From: Bacillota bacterium
GTDB taxonomy: Bacteria > Bacillota > Clostridia > Lachnospirales > Lachnospiraceae
Length of the DNA: 64,000 nt
Assembly: GCA_902363515.1 (NCBI GenBank)
Contig: CABJAN010000016.1
Span: forward strand, 1-64,000
Direction: 5' to 3'
Shown here: positions 8,116 to 16,196 of the stretch, one piece after another
How positions within the stretch are numbered: the stretch's first letter is position 1
Layout of the letters: every line of letters begins with the position of its first letter
Translations under genes and position numbers: made by a program
Notes under the pieces: generated by a model
What the model was told of the DNA's origin: nothing
Seen by the model: only the letters and a program-made list of their open reading frames with translations
The model's database searches: none

Positions 8116-8143
8116 CCGCCAGCGTTCATGCTGAGCCAGGATC
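8116..8143 (-). other. 28-nt match to the 5' end of 16S rRNA
   Basis: Read on the minus strand, this segment equals the conserved bacterial 16S 5' region (the 27F primer site GATCCTGGCTCAG and the following ATGAACGCTGGCGG) with one mismatch, C for G, between the two blocks. The next 15 nt still match Lachnospiraceae 16S at about 8 positions without gaps; the upstream side does not. It covers the last codons and stop of the small toxin-like gene. No rRNA gene is present here. Confidence 0.8.
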
Positions 8144-8251
8144 CGATTTTTTTTTTAGTTGACTTTCCCATAATTTAATAATCTCTTTTACTAATATCTC
8201 AGCCAAGACTAGCATCATTGGATAAAAGAAACTCAACAAAAAATCATCCAT
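8126..8251 (-). CDS. Small hydrophobic toxin-like protein (type I/Fst-like)
   Basis: A 41-codon frame starts at an ATG with a strong AAGGAG site 11 nt upstream. The product, MDDFLLSFFYPMMLVLAEIL then VKEIIKLWESQLKKKSDPG, has one membrane-spanning stretch, a proline near its start, a Trp after it and a Lys-rich tail. This is the plan of Fst/Ldr-like type I toxins and of small clostridial MDNFL-type toxins. In such systems an antisense RNA silences the mRNA; no antisense promoter could be confirmed here (a TATAAA lies at 8105-8110 on the plus strand without a good -35). The last codons fall inside a 16S-like segment, so the native C-terminus may have been altered. Confidence 0.55.
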   Translation of the reverse strand: MDDFLLSFFYPMMLVLAEILVKEIIKLWESQLKKKSDPGSA

Positions 8252-8540
8252 CCTCTATCTTCTCCTTTTTCAATAAACATTACAACTTCTATTAATTACC
8301 TTTATTGTAATCTACTACTTAATAAACTTACACAGTATAGATGATACATGAGAATACCATGGCCCATATGAACAATTTTAATTTTTCAATGTACTCATTT
8401 ATTTCTACAAAATCCAACCTCGTATTACAATACATGGTTTCTATATCTATTTGTCAGGAATGCTCTGAATTTTTCCAAAACATGACTAAATAAAACCTCT
8501 GGATAATGGTTATTCCAAAGTCTTTTAATTATCTTCGCCA
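8252..8540. other. Intergenic stretch without recognisable gene
   Basis: Apart from the ribosome site and probable promoter area of the small gene at 8126-8251, I see no reading frame, repeat or structured RNA here. Base composition is strongly AT-rich. Confidence 0.5.
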
Positions 8541-8579
8541 AAAAACCTGAAGCCACTAACACCACTGACTTCAGGTTTT
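8541..8579 (-). terminator. Rho-independent terminator of the anchor-protein gene
   Basis: Minus strand: an 11-bp stem (AAAACCTGAAG with CTTCAGGTTTT) followed by a T run. It sits about 70 bp after the stop at 8649 and ends the EPS/sortase region. Confidence 0.85.
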
Positions 8580-8648
8580 AAGTATTCTTATATGTTTAGG
8601 CATAAAAATCAGTGGATATCTAATAGTACCAAGAATTATTCCTACATT

Positions 8649-9326
8649 TTAAACAGTCTTTCTTCTTTTAACAACTGCAAAAATTCCAGTTCCCATGAAT
8701 ACAACTGCAGCTAATGCTACCGGCCACATTTCTCTTTCACCTGTCTGTGGTGAAATCGCATCTGTACCAAGTTCAGATGATTTCATTTTGTAGATTAAAG
8801 CAACTGGAGATGCTGAATGAAAATCGGCTGCTACCTGATTTGAACTAATTTTTTCACCTTCCAGCACTTCCCATTCGTGTTCAGCACATAAATGCAATAC
8901 ATCCACTTCCATGTTCTCTGTCATATTATTTACAACAAAAGTAACTTTTACCGGATTTTCAGCAGTTGGTTCTACATCTGTGATTTGCAAGTCCATTACT
9001 GGAGAAAGAAATTTATATGCAGACATATCTATTGCTTCCATCTGTAATCCATCTGCATTATACAAATTGATTACGTTTGGCAACTCTCCTCCAAATGCTT
9101 CTTTTACCGTTGCCCCTGCCTTTGCAGCATTTAACTTGTCTACTACTGCCTGAACTTCCGGCTCATACATACCTGCTGTTACCTTCTGCAAAGTAACTTT
9201 GCCCTGACTTGCAGATACTTTTGGCATATCAATTGCTCCTACAATACTTCCTGCGGCCATAACAGTTGTTGTCATTGACAAAGCAGCTACCACTGCAACA
9301 ATTTTTTTTAAAAACTTCTTTTTCAT
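8649..9326 (-). CDS. Secreted wall-anchored protein with SPQTG sortase signal
   Basis: The 225-residue precursor has a signal peptide (KKFLKKIVAVVAALSMTTTV, cleavage near residue 25-40), an extracellular body of about 150 residues, and a C-terminal sorting signal: SPQTG at 192-196, a hydrophobic segment and KRRK. SPQTG matches the (S/P)PXTG motif recognised by clostridial class B sortases, and such a sortase is the next upstream gene. The body contains a beta-rich DLQITDVEPTAENPVKVTF region but no family I recognise. It has its own promoter and terminator, so it can be made at higher levels than the sortase. Confidence 0.85.
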   Translation of the reverse strand: MKKKFLKKIVAVVAALSMTTTVMAAGSIVGAIDMPKVSASQGKVTLQKVTAGMYEPEVQAVVDKLNAAKAGATVKEAFGGELPNVINLYNADGLQMEAIDMSAYKFLSPVMDLQITDVEPTAENPVKVTFVVNNMTENMEVDVLHLCAEHEWEVLEGEKISSNQVAADFHSASPVALIYKMKSSELGTDAISPQTGEREMWPVALAAVVFMGTGIFAVVKRRKTV

Positions 9327-9383
9327 CGTATATCCTCCTCTACAATGTAGTTTTAAAATAATCTTGTAACAATACTCTCATCT

Positions 9384-9412
9384 ATTGTACCACTATCCTT
9401 CTTGCCATACAA
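9384..9412 (-). promoter_or_regulatory. Promoter of the SPQTG anchor-protein gene
   Basis: Minus strand TTGTAT (9412-9407) and TACAAT (9389-9384) with a 17-bp spacer, between the sortase stop and the anchor gene; AGGAGG precedes the ATG. Confidence 0.78.
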
Positions 9413-9437
9413 TAAAAATCTTTTTAAATTCTACTCT

Positions 9438-10229
9438 TTATTCAATTTTCTCTTCAAGATATGCCTGTACCAGATAGCGGTGGTTTTTCCCCGTACTGTG
9501 ACAAGTAGATAGTGTGAGAATCTTGCTCTCCTCATTTACTGGTGCATCGGAATCCACAGAAGACTCCATAGTACGCTGCCACAAAATATCTCTTACAAAC
9601 GCCTTCCGACTATCTGCATCCTGTCCACAGTTATAATACTTCAATACATGGCGATTATCTGTCAGATAGGCTGCAAAAATCTTATATTTTAAAATTGCAT
9701 CCGGCATGTAAATAATTAATTCATCATGTTCCTCCAGATATTTTCTATCCTCATACTGATGAAGTCCTGCAAACATAGAGCCATCACGCATATTATGTCC
9801 GTAAAGCACTGTGATATAGTCGTTGAAGTCCTTCGCATTATAATTCTCCGTAAAAATGGCTCCATTTACACTTTCCTTTTTTTCAGCAGTATGATTTAGA
9901 TAGTAAGCATTATCCTCTGCACTTTGCACTATAGGATAATCAATCTGTGTCCCCGGAATTGTAATCCAGGCATAGATATCTTCATTCATCTCTTTCAGAC
10001 TTGCAAAATCCACTGGAATTTCCAGTTCTTTCTTCGTTTCCTCAGATGGATTCTCTGGTATCTCCTGGCGCTCTTTTTCATCATCCTCATTCATTTTTGC
10101 TATTGCTTCATATTCTTTCTCTGCACCTTTTTTACTAAGATAATCACCCAGCATGAACAGTATACAAATCACAGCTCCAGCAAAGGCACAAACAGCAACG
10201 ATAGTCCAGATTTTTTTCCCTTTTTTCAT
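9438..10229 (-). CDS. srtB: Class B sortase
   Basis: A 263-residue membrane-anchored transpeptidase (N-terminal transmembrane helix about 8-28). The class B core is clear: DIYAWITIPGTQIDYPIVQ, YGHN with catalytic H145, LSTC with nucleophile C243, and R251 in HRYLVQA. It would cleave the SPQTG signal of the downstream protein and join it to peptidoglycan. Its ATG overlaps the stop of the VanZ-LCP gene by 4 bp, tying it to the EPS operon. GAGGGTG precedes the start. Confidence 0.93.
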   Translation of the reverse strand: MKKGKKIWTIVAVCAFAGAVICILFMLGDYLSKKGAEKEYEAIAKMNEDDEKERQEIPENPSEETKKELEIPVDFASLKEMNEDIYAWITIPGTQIDYPIVQSAEDNAYYLNHTAEKKESVNGAIFTENYNAKDFNDYITVLYGHNMRDGSMFAGLHQYEDRKYLEEHDELIIYMPDAILKYKIFAAYLTDNRHVLKYYNCGQDADSRKAFVRDILWQRTMESSVDSDAPVNEESKILTLSTCHSTGKNHRYLVQAYLEEKIE

Positions 10230-11860
10230 TTTTCGTCACCCTCGTCTTTTATTTCTACATAAAACGTTTGGATAATTAAATCATAAAGAGCATCATCATC
10301 TACATAAATTTCATCATAAACATTCCCTTTTACTGGTTCACCTTTTAGCATTACAATTGCTTTTTCATCCAAAGACATAGTCAAGGCTTTTGTTGTCATA
10401 TATACTGCTTGATCTGCACCAATATCTGTTACCATTTCCTCCGATAAATCTTGATACAAGGTCAGTGGCAGAGTTACATCGGAACGTACTGCGGATATGG
10501 CCTGCTTCATAAAACTTACAAGGTATTGCTTTTGTCGCGCCATTCTTAGATTATTACTATGATCTACAGATGTATTCCTCCATTTAGCAAATAACAAAGC
10601 CTGCCTGCCCCTTAAAAGCACTTTTGCCCCTTTTGAAAGTTCTGGATCCACCTTTGTTAAATCTTCTGGTACTGTAACTGGCACACCGCCCACTGCATCA
10701 TTAATCCGCACAATGGATTCCATATTAAATGCGGCATAGGCATGAATAGGCAGTCCATAAAACAGATTCGAAACTGCATCCACCATATATTGACAACTGG
10801 TATGCTTTCCATCTCCAAATGCATAGGCCAGCCCCAGATGGCTGACTTCTTTTCCCAGATATTCTCCCTTATAATCAAACATTTTAATCGGTGTCATGGT
10901 ATCTCTTGAAATTCCAATCACCTTCATCCGATTCTTTGTTTCATCCATTACCAGTAAGAAAATAGTATCTGCCTGACCACTTTCTCCGGAAACTCCTTCT
11001 CTTTGTTCAATAACTTCACTTCTCTGGTCAATTCCCATAACTAGAACAGTCACAATATCTTCATTATACTTGTATTTTTTTCCATTATAGGAAATCAGAC
11101 CATCTTCATCTACTTTCTGAGAACCTTCATCCCCTCTGGACTGCATACGGTTTTTTTCTGTACTGATATTCTGTTTTGTTTTTGCTTCACCATTGACACG
11201 CAAGATATGATACGAAGCAAACACACTGCTGCCTCCGAAAGATATCAAAAGAAGTAAAACCAGTCCTACCCGTATACTATATCGAAGAAACGATTTTCTT
11301 CCAAATGCAAACCTCCAGCAAAGAATCAGAAGAATTCCGCCAAGACCTCCCAATGTATTGAAGAACAGGTCATCCACATCAAAAGTTCCCAATCTGCCAT
11401 AAAGCTGTATCAATTCAATGGCAAGACTTAATAAAAAAGAAGTAAAAATACCTTTTAGCAGAATATATTTTCCTTTGCACTGCCACCCAAAAAGAATGCC
11501 AATAGGTAAAAACAGAAGCCAGTTTGCGCCATCTCTGATAATTTCACTGTTTATATGATCAAAAGAACGAATGCTATTTAGAAAATCAAAATTTGTTTTC
11601 ACTTCTGTTCCAGTTGTTCTCATAAAAACAGTAAAGGTTAAAATACTAAATACGTACAGAAAAAGCATTCCCCAAACAAGCACTCTTCTAAAAAATTTCT
11701 TTTTCTCACCCTCTATATGGATTTTAGGAACAATAATCATATAAATCACCAGGAGTAGTAAAAGGAGAATACCCAACCACATATAAACTTCATTTGGCAC
11801 TGCTTCCAATTCGCGAGAAAAAGTCTCCAGGCCTTTGCCTATCTTTCTTAATGCCTGCAT
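10226..11860 (-). CDS. VanZ-LCP fusion protein
   Basis: The 544-residue protein joins two membrane-associated domains. The N-terminal third is a VanZ-like multi-helix region (TFTVFMR near residue 57, GANWLLFLPIGILFG, LSLAIELIQ, DVDDLFFNTLGG). The C-terminal part (about 265-490) is a LytR-CpsA-Psr domain: VLVMGIDQR, DTIFLLVMD, ISRDTM, and the arginine-containing NNLRMARQKQY. LCP enzymes transfer glycopolymers from lipid carrier to the wall, so this is the candidate ligase attaching the EPS. It lies between EPS control genes and a sortase. AAAGGAG precedes the ATG. Confidence 0.88.
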   Translation of the reverse strand: MQALRKIGKGLETFSRELEAVPNEVYMWLGILLLLLLVIYMIIVPKIHIEGEKKKFFRRVLVWGMLFLYVFSILTFTVFMRTTGTEVKTNFDFLNSIRSFDHINSEIIRDGANWLLFLPIGILFGWQCKGKYILLKGIFTSFLLSLAIELIQLYGRLGTFDVDDLFFNTLGGLGGILLILCWRFAFGRKSFLRYSIRVGLVLLLLISFGGSSVFASYHILRVNGEAKTKQNISTEKNRMQSRGDEGSQKVDEDGLISYNGKKYKYNEDIVTVLVMGIDQRSEVIEQREGVSGESGQADTIFLLVMDETKNRMKVIGISRDTMTPIKMFDYKGEYLGKEVSHLGLAYAFGDGKHTSCQYMVDAVSNLFYGLPIHAYAAFNMESIVRINDAVGGVPVTVPEDLTKVDPELSKGAKVLLRGRQALLFAKWRNTSVDHSNNLRMARQKQYLVSFMKQAISAVRSDVTLPLTLYQDLSEEMVTDIGADQAVYMTTKALTMSLDEKAIVMLKGEPVKGNVYDEIYVDDDALYDLIIQTFYVEIKDEGDEK

Positions 11861-11863
11861 TCA

Positions 11864-12376
11864 TTACTCCTTTACTACCAAGGTCAATATCTGAGGAAGT
11901 GATTGATTTCCATCACTATCTGTTACCACATACTGTATCGGATATTCTCCCGGCACATAGATATCATATATACCATGTATCCAGATTGTCCGGTATAACA
12001 TTTCCTGTGTATCCTTATTATCTGTAATTGTCTCTACTTGAGAAAGCTGATCAAACGAATCTCCTATCTTAATCTCTACTCTTTCACTTTTCAATTTCAA
12101 AACTGGAAGTTCTGGATTACTTTCTTCTGCACCTACTTCCTGTTCTCCTTGATCTTGTTCTTCTTCTCCACTACTCTTGTCATTCTGTACATTCTCTATA
12201 GGTTTTTCCTCCGATGTATCCCCTTCCTGATCTACCTCGGCAAGAGACATGGTATTTTGTCTCTCATTCTCCAAGTTCATCTTCTCATTGATGCCCTTAT
12301 AGGACCACACAGCACTGCTAACAGCAATAGCTGCAATTGCAATCATTACAGCTGTAAACAGCCACTTTTTTCTCAC
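11864..12376 (-). CDS. Membrane-anchored Ig-like (DUF5011-type) protein
   Basis: A 170-residue protein starting at a GTG with AAGGAGG upstream. It has an N-terminal membrane helix (WLFTAVMIAIAAIAVSSAVW), an acidic Glu/Gln-rich linker (about 45-90), and one C-terminal Ig-like domain: LKLKSERVEIKIGDSFD ... PGEYPIQYVVTDSDGNQS, typical of the DUF5011/HYR group. It would stand outside the membrane. Its position between a tyrosine kinase and the LCP gene, and the related protein at 15306-16196, suggest a role in assembling or sensing the polymer. No catalytic motif. Confidence 0.7.
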   Translation of the reverse strand: MRKKWLFTAVMIAIAAIAVSSAVWSYKGINEKMNLENERQNTMSLAEVDQEGDTSEEKPIENVQNDKSSGEEEQDQGEQEVGAEESNPELPVLKLKSERVEIKIGDSFDQLSQVETITDNKDTQEMLYRTIWIHGIYDIYVPGEYPIQYVVTDSDGNQSLPQILTLVVKE

Positions 12377-12388
12377 TCTGGTTCCTCC

Positions 12389-13885
12389 TTACCGCATTTC
12401 CTCGTCATTCAGGGATTCTTCTGTATCCATAGAATCTTCATCCAGTTCCATATATCGCTTATATTTTCCATATTTGCCGTACTTCCCGTATTTCCCATAT
12501 CTACCGTAACCATAGCCATATTTGCCATAAGAAGCAAATCCGCCATGACTGCGGTTAATCACATATCCCATCAGCTTTTTCGTACTCTGGAACGGTGCCA
12601 TACCTTTTTTGATTTCCTTGATCTCTGCCATATCATGACGCACCATATAGATAACACTGTCCGCATAACGGGACAGCATAGCCGCATCTGAAAACAAATA
12701 TGCCGGAGGAGTATCTATAATAATATAATCAAATCTCTGACGAAGCTGAACCATCAGCTTTTCCATTTTCTTATCATCCAACAGAGCAGACATATGACCT
12801 CTTTTTTGTCCTGCCTGCAAAAAGCTAATCTTTCCACATGTGACTAAAAGATTTTCTATTTCGTTGTTTCCTTTCAGATAGTCTGTAAGGCCCAAGCCTT
12901 CCTGCACACCGAGCAGTTCGCCCGAAGAAGGCTTGCGAAGATCACCATCAATAAGAAGGACTTTCTTTTCCCGTTCTCCAAATGCCAGGGCAAGATTGGC
13001 TGCTAGTATGCTCTTTCCTTCTTCCGGGATTGTGCTGGTCACCAGAAGAACTTTTCTGTTATTCTGATCCATATAATGCTGAATACGTGCCTGTGCTGCC
13101 AGCATTGACTGTTTAAATCCCCAATCTAATCGTTTGTTTGTCAGTAGGAGCTGCTCCTTTTTGCTCTTTTCACGTTTCTTTACTTTCACATCTGGAATCA
13201 TACTGATACAAGTTTTAGCTGTAATCTTCCGCATATCACTTTCTTTCCGCACAGTCTTGATTGTCAGGACAAAGTACGTTGCATAGACAAAACACAATGC
13301 CAATCCTGCCAGCAACCCAAGAAACAAATATTTGATCAGCGAATAGGCATTAACTGGTTTTTCCGTTGCCTGAGATTTGTCTACAATCTGAACTTCCAAT
13401 GCACCACTGGAACTGGACGCCCAGTCTGGATATACTTGTTCAAAAGCATCCAAAACCATATTAGCATTCTTATAGTTATTTGAACTCACTGTCACAGAAA
13501 AAAGATTTGCTCCTTCTGTAGAAGAAGACGCTATAGAAAAATTCTGATTCAGAGTTTCCGTATCCACATTCTGGAAAAGATCTTCACGAAATTTCTTGTC
13601 CTGTGTCAAAACAGGAATTGCCCCACTGAGTCTTGCTGCCACAGAGGCATCAATTCCCGTATCCCCTGTCTTTGTCACTGCATAGCTTATCTTTGCTATA
13701 TAGACTGGTTCATATTTCATATTAAGGAATGCAATCACAAGCCCTGCGGCTACAACCATTACCAGAATAAACTGCATCCAGTATTTCTTGATACATCTGA
13801 TATAATCATCCAATATCCCACTAAGATCCAAGACAATCTCCTCATCATCGTATTGCTCTCTGTTTCTCTGCATATCTTCCTGCAT
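12389..13885 (-). CDS. Fused chain-length regulator/tyrosine autokinase (BY-kinase), copy 1
   Basis: A Wzz-like domain with two membrane helices (about 42-59 and 188-213) surrounds an extracytoplasmic region, followed by a cytoplasmic BY-kinase: Walker A PEEGKS near 292-297, Walker A' LLIDGDLRKP, Walker B YIIIDTPP. The C-terminus has an unusual tail with about ten Tyr in repeated KYG units, the autophosphorylation cluster. In many Firmicutes the two domains are separate proteins (CpsC/CpsD). It would control EPS length and export with the phosphatase at 16193. The ATG at 13885 is preferred; a GTG five codons earlier is possible. Confidence 0.9.
   Translation of the reverse strand: MQEDMQRNREQYDDEEIVLDLSGILDDYIRCIKKYWMQFILVMVVAAGLVIAFLNMKYEPVYIAKISYAVTKTGDTGIDASVAARLSGAIPVLTQDKKFREDLFQNVDTETLNQNFSIASSSTEGANLFSVTVSSNNYKNANMVLDAFEQVYPDWASSSSGALEVQIVDKSQATEKPVNAYSLIKYLFLGLLAGLALCFVYATYFVLTIKTVRKESDMRKITAKTCISMIPDVKVKKREKSKKEQLLLTNKRLDWGFKQSMLAAQARIQHYMDQNNRKVLLVTSTIPEEGKSILAANLALAFGEREKKVLLIDGDLRKPSSGELLGVQEGLGLTDYLKGNNEIENLLVTCGKISFLQAGQKRGHMSALLDDKKMEKLMVQLRQRFDYIIIDTPPAYLFSDAAMLSRYADSVIYMVRHDMAEIKEIKKGMAPFQSTKKLMGYVINRSHGGFASYGKYGYGYGRYGKYGKYGKYGKYKRYMELDEDSMDTEESLNDEEMR
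12461..12526 (-). repeat. Tandem repeat encoding the Tyr-rich kinase tail
   Basis: About seven degenerate 9-bp units (minus strand, roughly AAATACGGC) encode consecutive Lys/Arg-Tyr-Gly triplets. Units differ by third-position changes, but slippage could still change the number of tyrosines. Confidence 0.7.
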
Positions 13886-13906
13886 CCTTATCACTCTCAC
13901 CTTCTG

Positions 13907-15292
13907 TCAAGTTCTCTTAGAACTACTATAATATTTTTTATATCCATAATATCCGTTTCCAGACAGGCTTTCTCCCTTTGCCATATTCAGAATGCCGCCA
14001 ATCACCTCTGTTCCCATATCCTCCAGCATATCGATCATATCATTCAATGCTGCTGCATGGTCTTCATCCTGCCGCATGACCATGAGCACCGCATCCGCCC
14101 GTTCAGCAACCACCTCTGCATCACGTACAATTCCAAGCGGTGGAGTATCAAGAATTACGCAGTCAAACTTTTCTCTCAGATAGTTCAGCATCTCCTGGAA
14201 AGTTTCACCTGCCAGAAGCCTGTCCGGATTTGCAATTGCTTTTTTCTGGAATACACAGGAAAGTTCTTCGCTATTTACCTTCTCCTTTTCCATAACTTCC
14301 TCTATGGTTCTTTTTCCTTTTAAGTAAAGAGACAACTGCTTTTTCCGTTCACCAGTACGATCAAATATTTTTGCTGCTGCAGGACGCCGCATATCACAAT
14401 CGACAAGCACTACTTTCTTCCCTCTCTGCATCAAATTCAAGGCAATGTTTACTGCTATGGTGGATTTTCCATCGTTTTCTTTCATACCAGTGACCATCAA
14501 AACTTTACGTTGTTTTTCCTGCATCTTCCTATATAATTCTGTCACCACCTGATCTACAGACTCATTATAGTTTCCGTCCGTTCTCTCATCTGATATCAAA
14601 ATTGCTTTCTGGTCTTTTTTCTTACGTATATAAGGGAGAAACCCCATCGTATCCATATCCAAAAGAGCTTCTGCCTGTTCTGTACTGTAAATACGATCTG
14701 AAAACACACACATACATCCAATCAATCCAAAACCAGCTGCAAGCACCAAAAGCGCTACTACAAGAGCATACAAAAGCGTCTGATCTTTGGGTACAATAAT
14801 GCTCTCTTCTGAAATATTACTAAGATTCTTCAAAAGATATCCGGATTCAGAATAACCGGATAGGGTCGGATAGCTTTCCAGTCCTGCTTTCAAAAGCCGG
14901 CAGGCATTTTCTGCTGTAGAAGCAGAAGCCTGCATAGTGATAATATTACTATTGGGCACTATTTCAGCCGAAAGCTCACCTGATACTTTCTCTGCCTTTG
15001 AAATCTGATCCAACAGTGTGTCACTGTTCAGCACATTCGCATTTCTCTGCATTGCCGCTTTCATATTGTATGCATTCATCTTTCCAGCCACATTATCTCT
15101 TGGAATCACATAAAGATTGGCACTAACAGTATAGGTATCCTTCATAAAACAATCTAGAACTATATATGCACCCACACCTGCCAGACATGCACACATGAGA
15201 ATCAGCAGTGCATTCTTCACAATACGTCTATATAAAAAGCGAAAGTCCAGCAGAGCATCTGTCCCCTGCTTTCTGGCATTTTTGTAACTCAT
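13907..15292 (-). CDS. Fused chain-length regulator/tyrosine autokinase (BY-kinase), copy 2
   Basis: Same architecture as its neighbour: two membrane helices (about 30-50 and 174-196) around a Wzz-like domain, then a kinase with Walker A NDGKST, Walker A' VVLVDCDMRRP and Walker B CVILDTPP. The tail is short (GYYGYKKYYSSSKRT) with five clustered tyrosines. It is upstream of copy 1 and shares only modest sequence with it, so the two are probably not redundant. AAAGGAGGA precedes the ATG. Two full-length fused kinases in tandem in one EPS locus is uncommon. Confidence 0.9.
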   Translation of the reverse strand: MSYKNARKQGTDALLDFRFLYRRIVKNALLILMCACLAGVGAYIVLDCFMKDTYTVSANLYVIPRDNVAGKMNAYNMKAAMQRNANVLNSDTLLDQISKAEKVSGELSAEIVPNSNIITMQASASTAENACRLLKAGLESYPTLSGYSESGYLLKNLSNISEESIIVPKDQTLLYALVVALLVLAAGFGLIGCMCVFSDRIYSTEQAEALLDMDTMGFLPYIRKKKDQKAILISDERTDGNYNESVDQVVTELYRKMQEKQRKVLMVTGMKENDGKSTIAVNIALNLMQRGKKVVLVDCDMRRPAAAKIFDRTGERKKQLSLYLKGKRTIEEVMEKEKVNSEELSCVFQKKAIANPDRLLAGETFQEMLNYLREKFDCVILDTPPLGIVRDAEVVAERADAVLMVMRQDEDHAAALNDMIDMLEDMGTEVIGGILNMAKGESLSGNGYYGYKKYYSSSKRT

Positions 15293-15305
15293 AGTCTTCC
15301 TCCTT

Positions 15306-16196
15306 TTATTCTACCACCACCAGCAAACTGGCTGTACAGTCATATCCTGTCGCCTCTGACGTGTATTTATAATTCACCGTATATGTCCCGGGGGTATTGG
15401 TATCTACATTAGATTCAATCTGTACCTTTGAGATATGGATGCTATCCGTTGGCTCTTCTTCCGGCGCCGTCTCTGAGAAATCAATGGTTTTAATTCCTTT
15501 GTCTTCAATATGATCCAGATATCCTTTAGAATCCAGTGCCTCTCCTGCCTTAATATAGATAATATACTGTTTTAAGGCAATGGACGGTCTCTTACTTCTC
15601 TCATCATAACTATCCTCATAAATCTCCACTGGAACGATAAGCGTTGTGGTGTATCCCACGCTGTTTGTAATACTCAGAGTACAGTCATAAAGCCCTTTCT
15701 GCGGTTCATCCCGCAAAAGCTGTGCATCTGCATCCATGGTAATAAAAGGGGTTACATCCCCATCAATACAATCCTCAGCAGTAAAGTAGGACATGAGATC
15801 AATCTTCTGGTTCTCTGGAAAACGGAGCTGCTGTTCAAAATTGAAATGTGCCTGTTGATAATCGCTGTAATGAAGGGTTCTTGTCAGTGTACCCATATTG
15901 CTGGCCTGATCAAAAGCAACATAGGTAATCTCAAAATCCTGGTCTGTTCCCTTTTTCTTCTCTATTCCTGTAATAAGAATACTATCCGATACATCCTTAT
16001 CCCGATCATCCTCTGCTGAAATCCCTGCTGTCAGTTCCTCCTCTGTTGCAGCAATACTGACTGTCAACTCCTCACTCTCGGCATGAAGAACCGGCGGCTG
16101 TACATCCTTCTTCTCTTCTGCCTGCCGATAGTAGACAACTCCGCCAGCCAGGGACGCTATGATCACTACTCCGGCTACAATGTTCATTCTTCTCAT
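15306..16196 (-). CDS. Membrane-anchored protein with Ig-like repeats
   Basis: A 296-residue protein with an N-terminal membrane anchor (IVAGVVIIASLAGGVVYY) and several beta-sandwich repeats of the HYR/DUF5011 type: AGISAEDDRDKDVSDSI, FTAEDCIDGDVTPF and the closing NTPGTYTVNYKYTSEATG. No enzyme motif. Its ATG overlaps the stop of the CpsB phosphatase gene by 4 bp, and kinase copy 2 follows 13 bp later, so it belongs to the phosphorylation-control unit. It may be an extracytoplasmic partner of the kinases (inference). Confidence 0.72.
   Translation of the reverse strand: MRRMNIVAGVVIIASLAGGVVYYRQAEEKKDVQPPVLHAESEELTVSIAATEEELTAGISAEDDRDKDVSDSILITGIEKKKGTDQDFEITYVAFDQASNMGTLTRTLHYSDYQQAHFNFEQQLRFPENQKIDLMSYFTAEDCIDGDVTPFITMDADAQLLRDEPQKGLYDCTLSITNSVGYTTTLIVPVEIYEDSYDERSKRPSIALKQYIIYIKAGEALDSKGYLDHIEDKGIKTIDFSETAPEEEPTDSIHISKVQIESNVDTNTPGTYTVNYKYTSEATGYDCTASLLVVVE

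Noticed and set aside
8100..8160. A real rRNA gene fragment longer than the 28-nt match
   Set aside because: Similarity falls to about half within the next 15 bases and is absent on the other side; no operon-like context.
7965..8162. 65-codon plus-strand frame
   Set aside because: No ribosome site, and it overlaps the better supported minus-strand small gene and the 16S-like segment.
9438..10229. Class C or housekeeping class A sortase
   Set aside because: The DIYAWITIPGT start, LSTC and late Arg spacing fit class B, and the adjacent signal is SPQTG.
12461..12526. CRISPR-like array
   Set aside because: The repeated units are contiguous codon repeats for Lys-Tyr-Gly without spacers.
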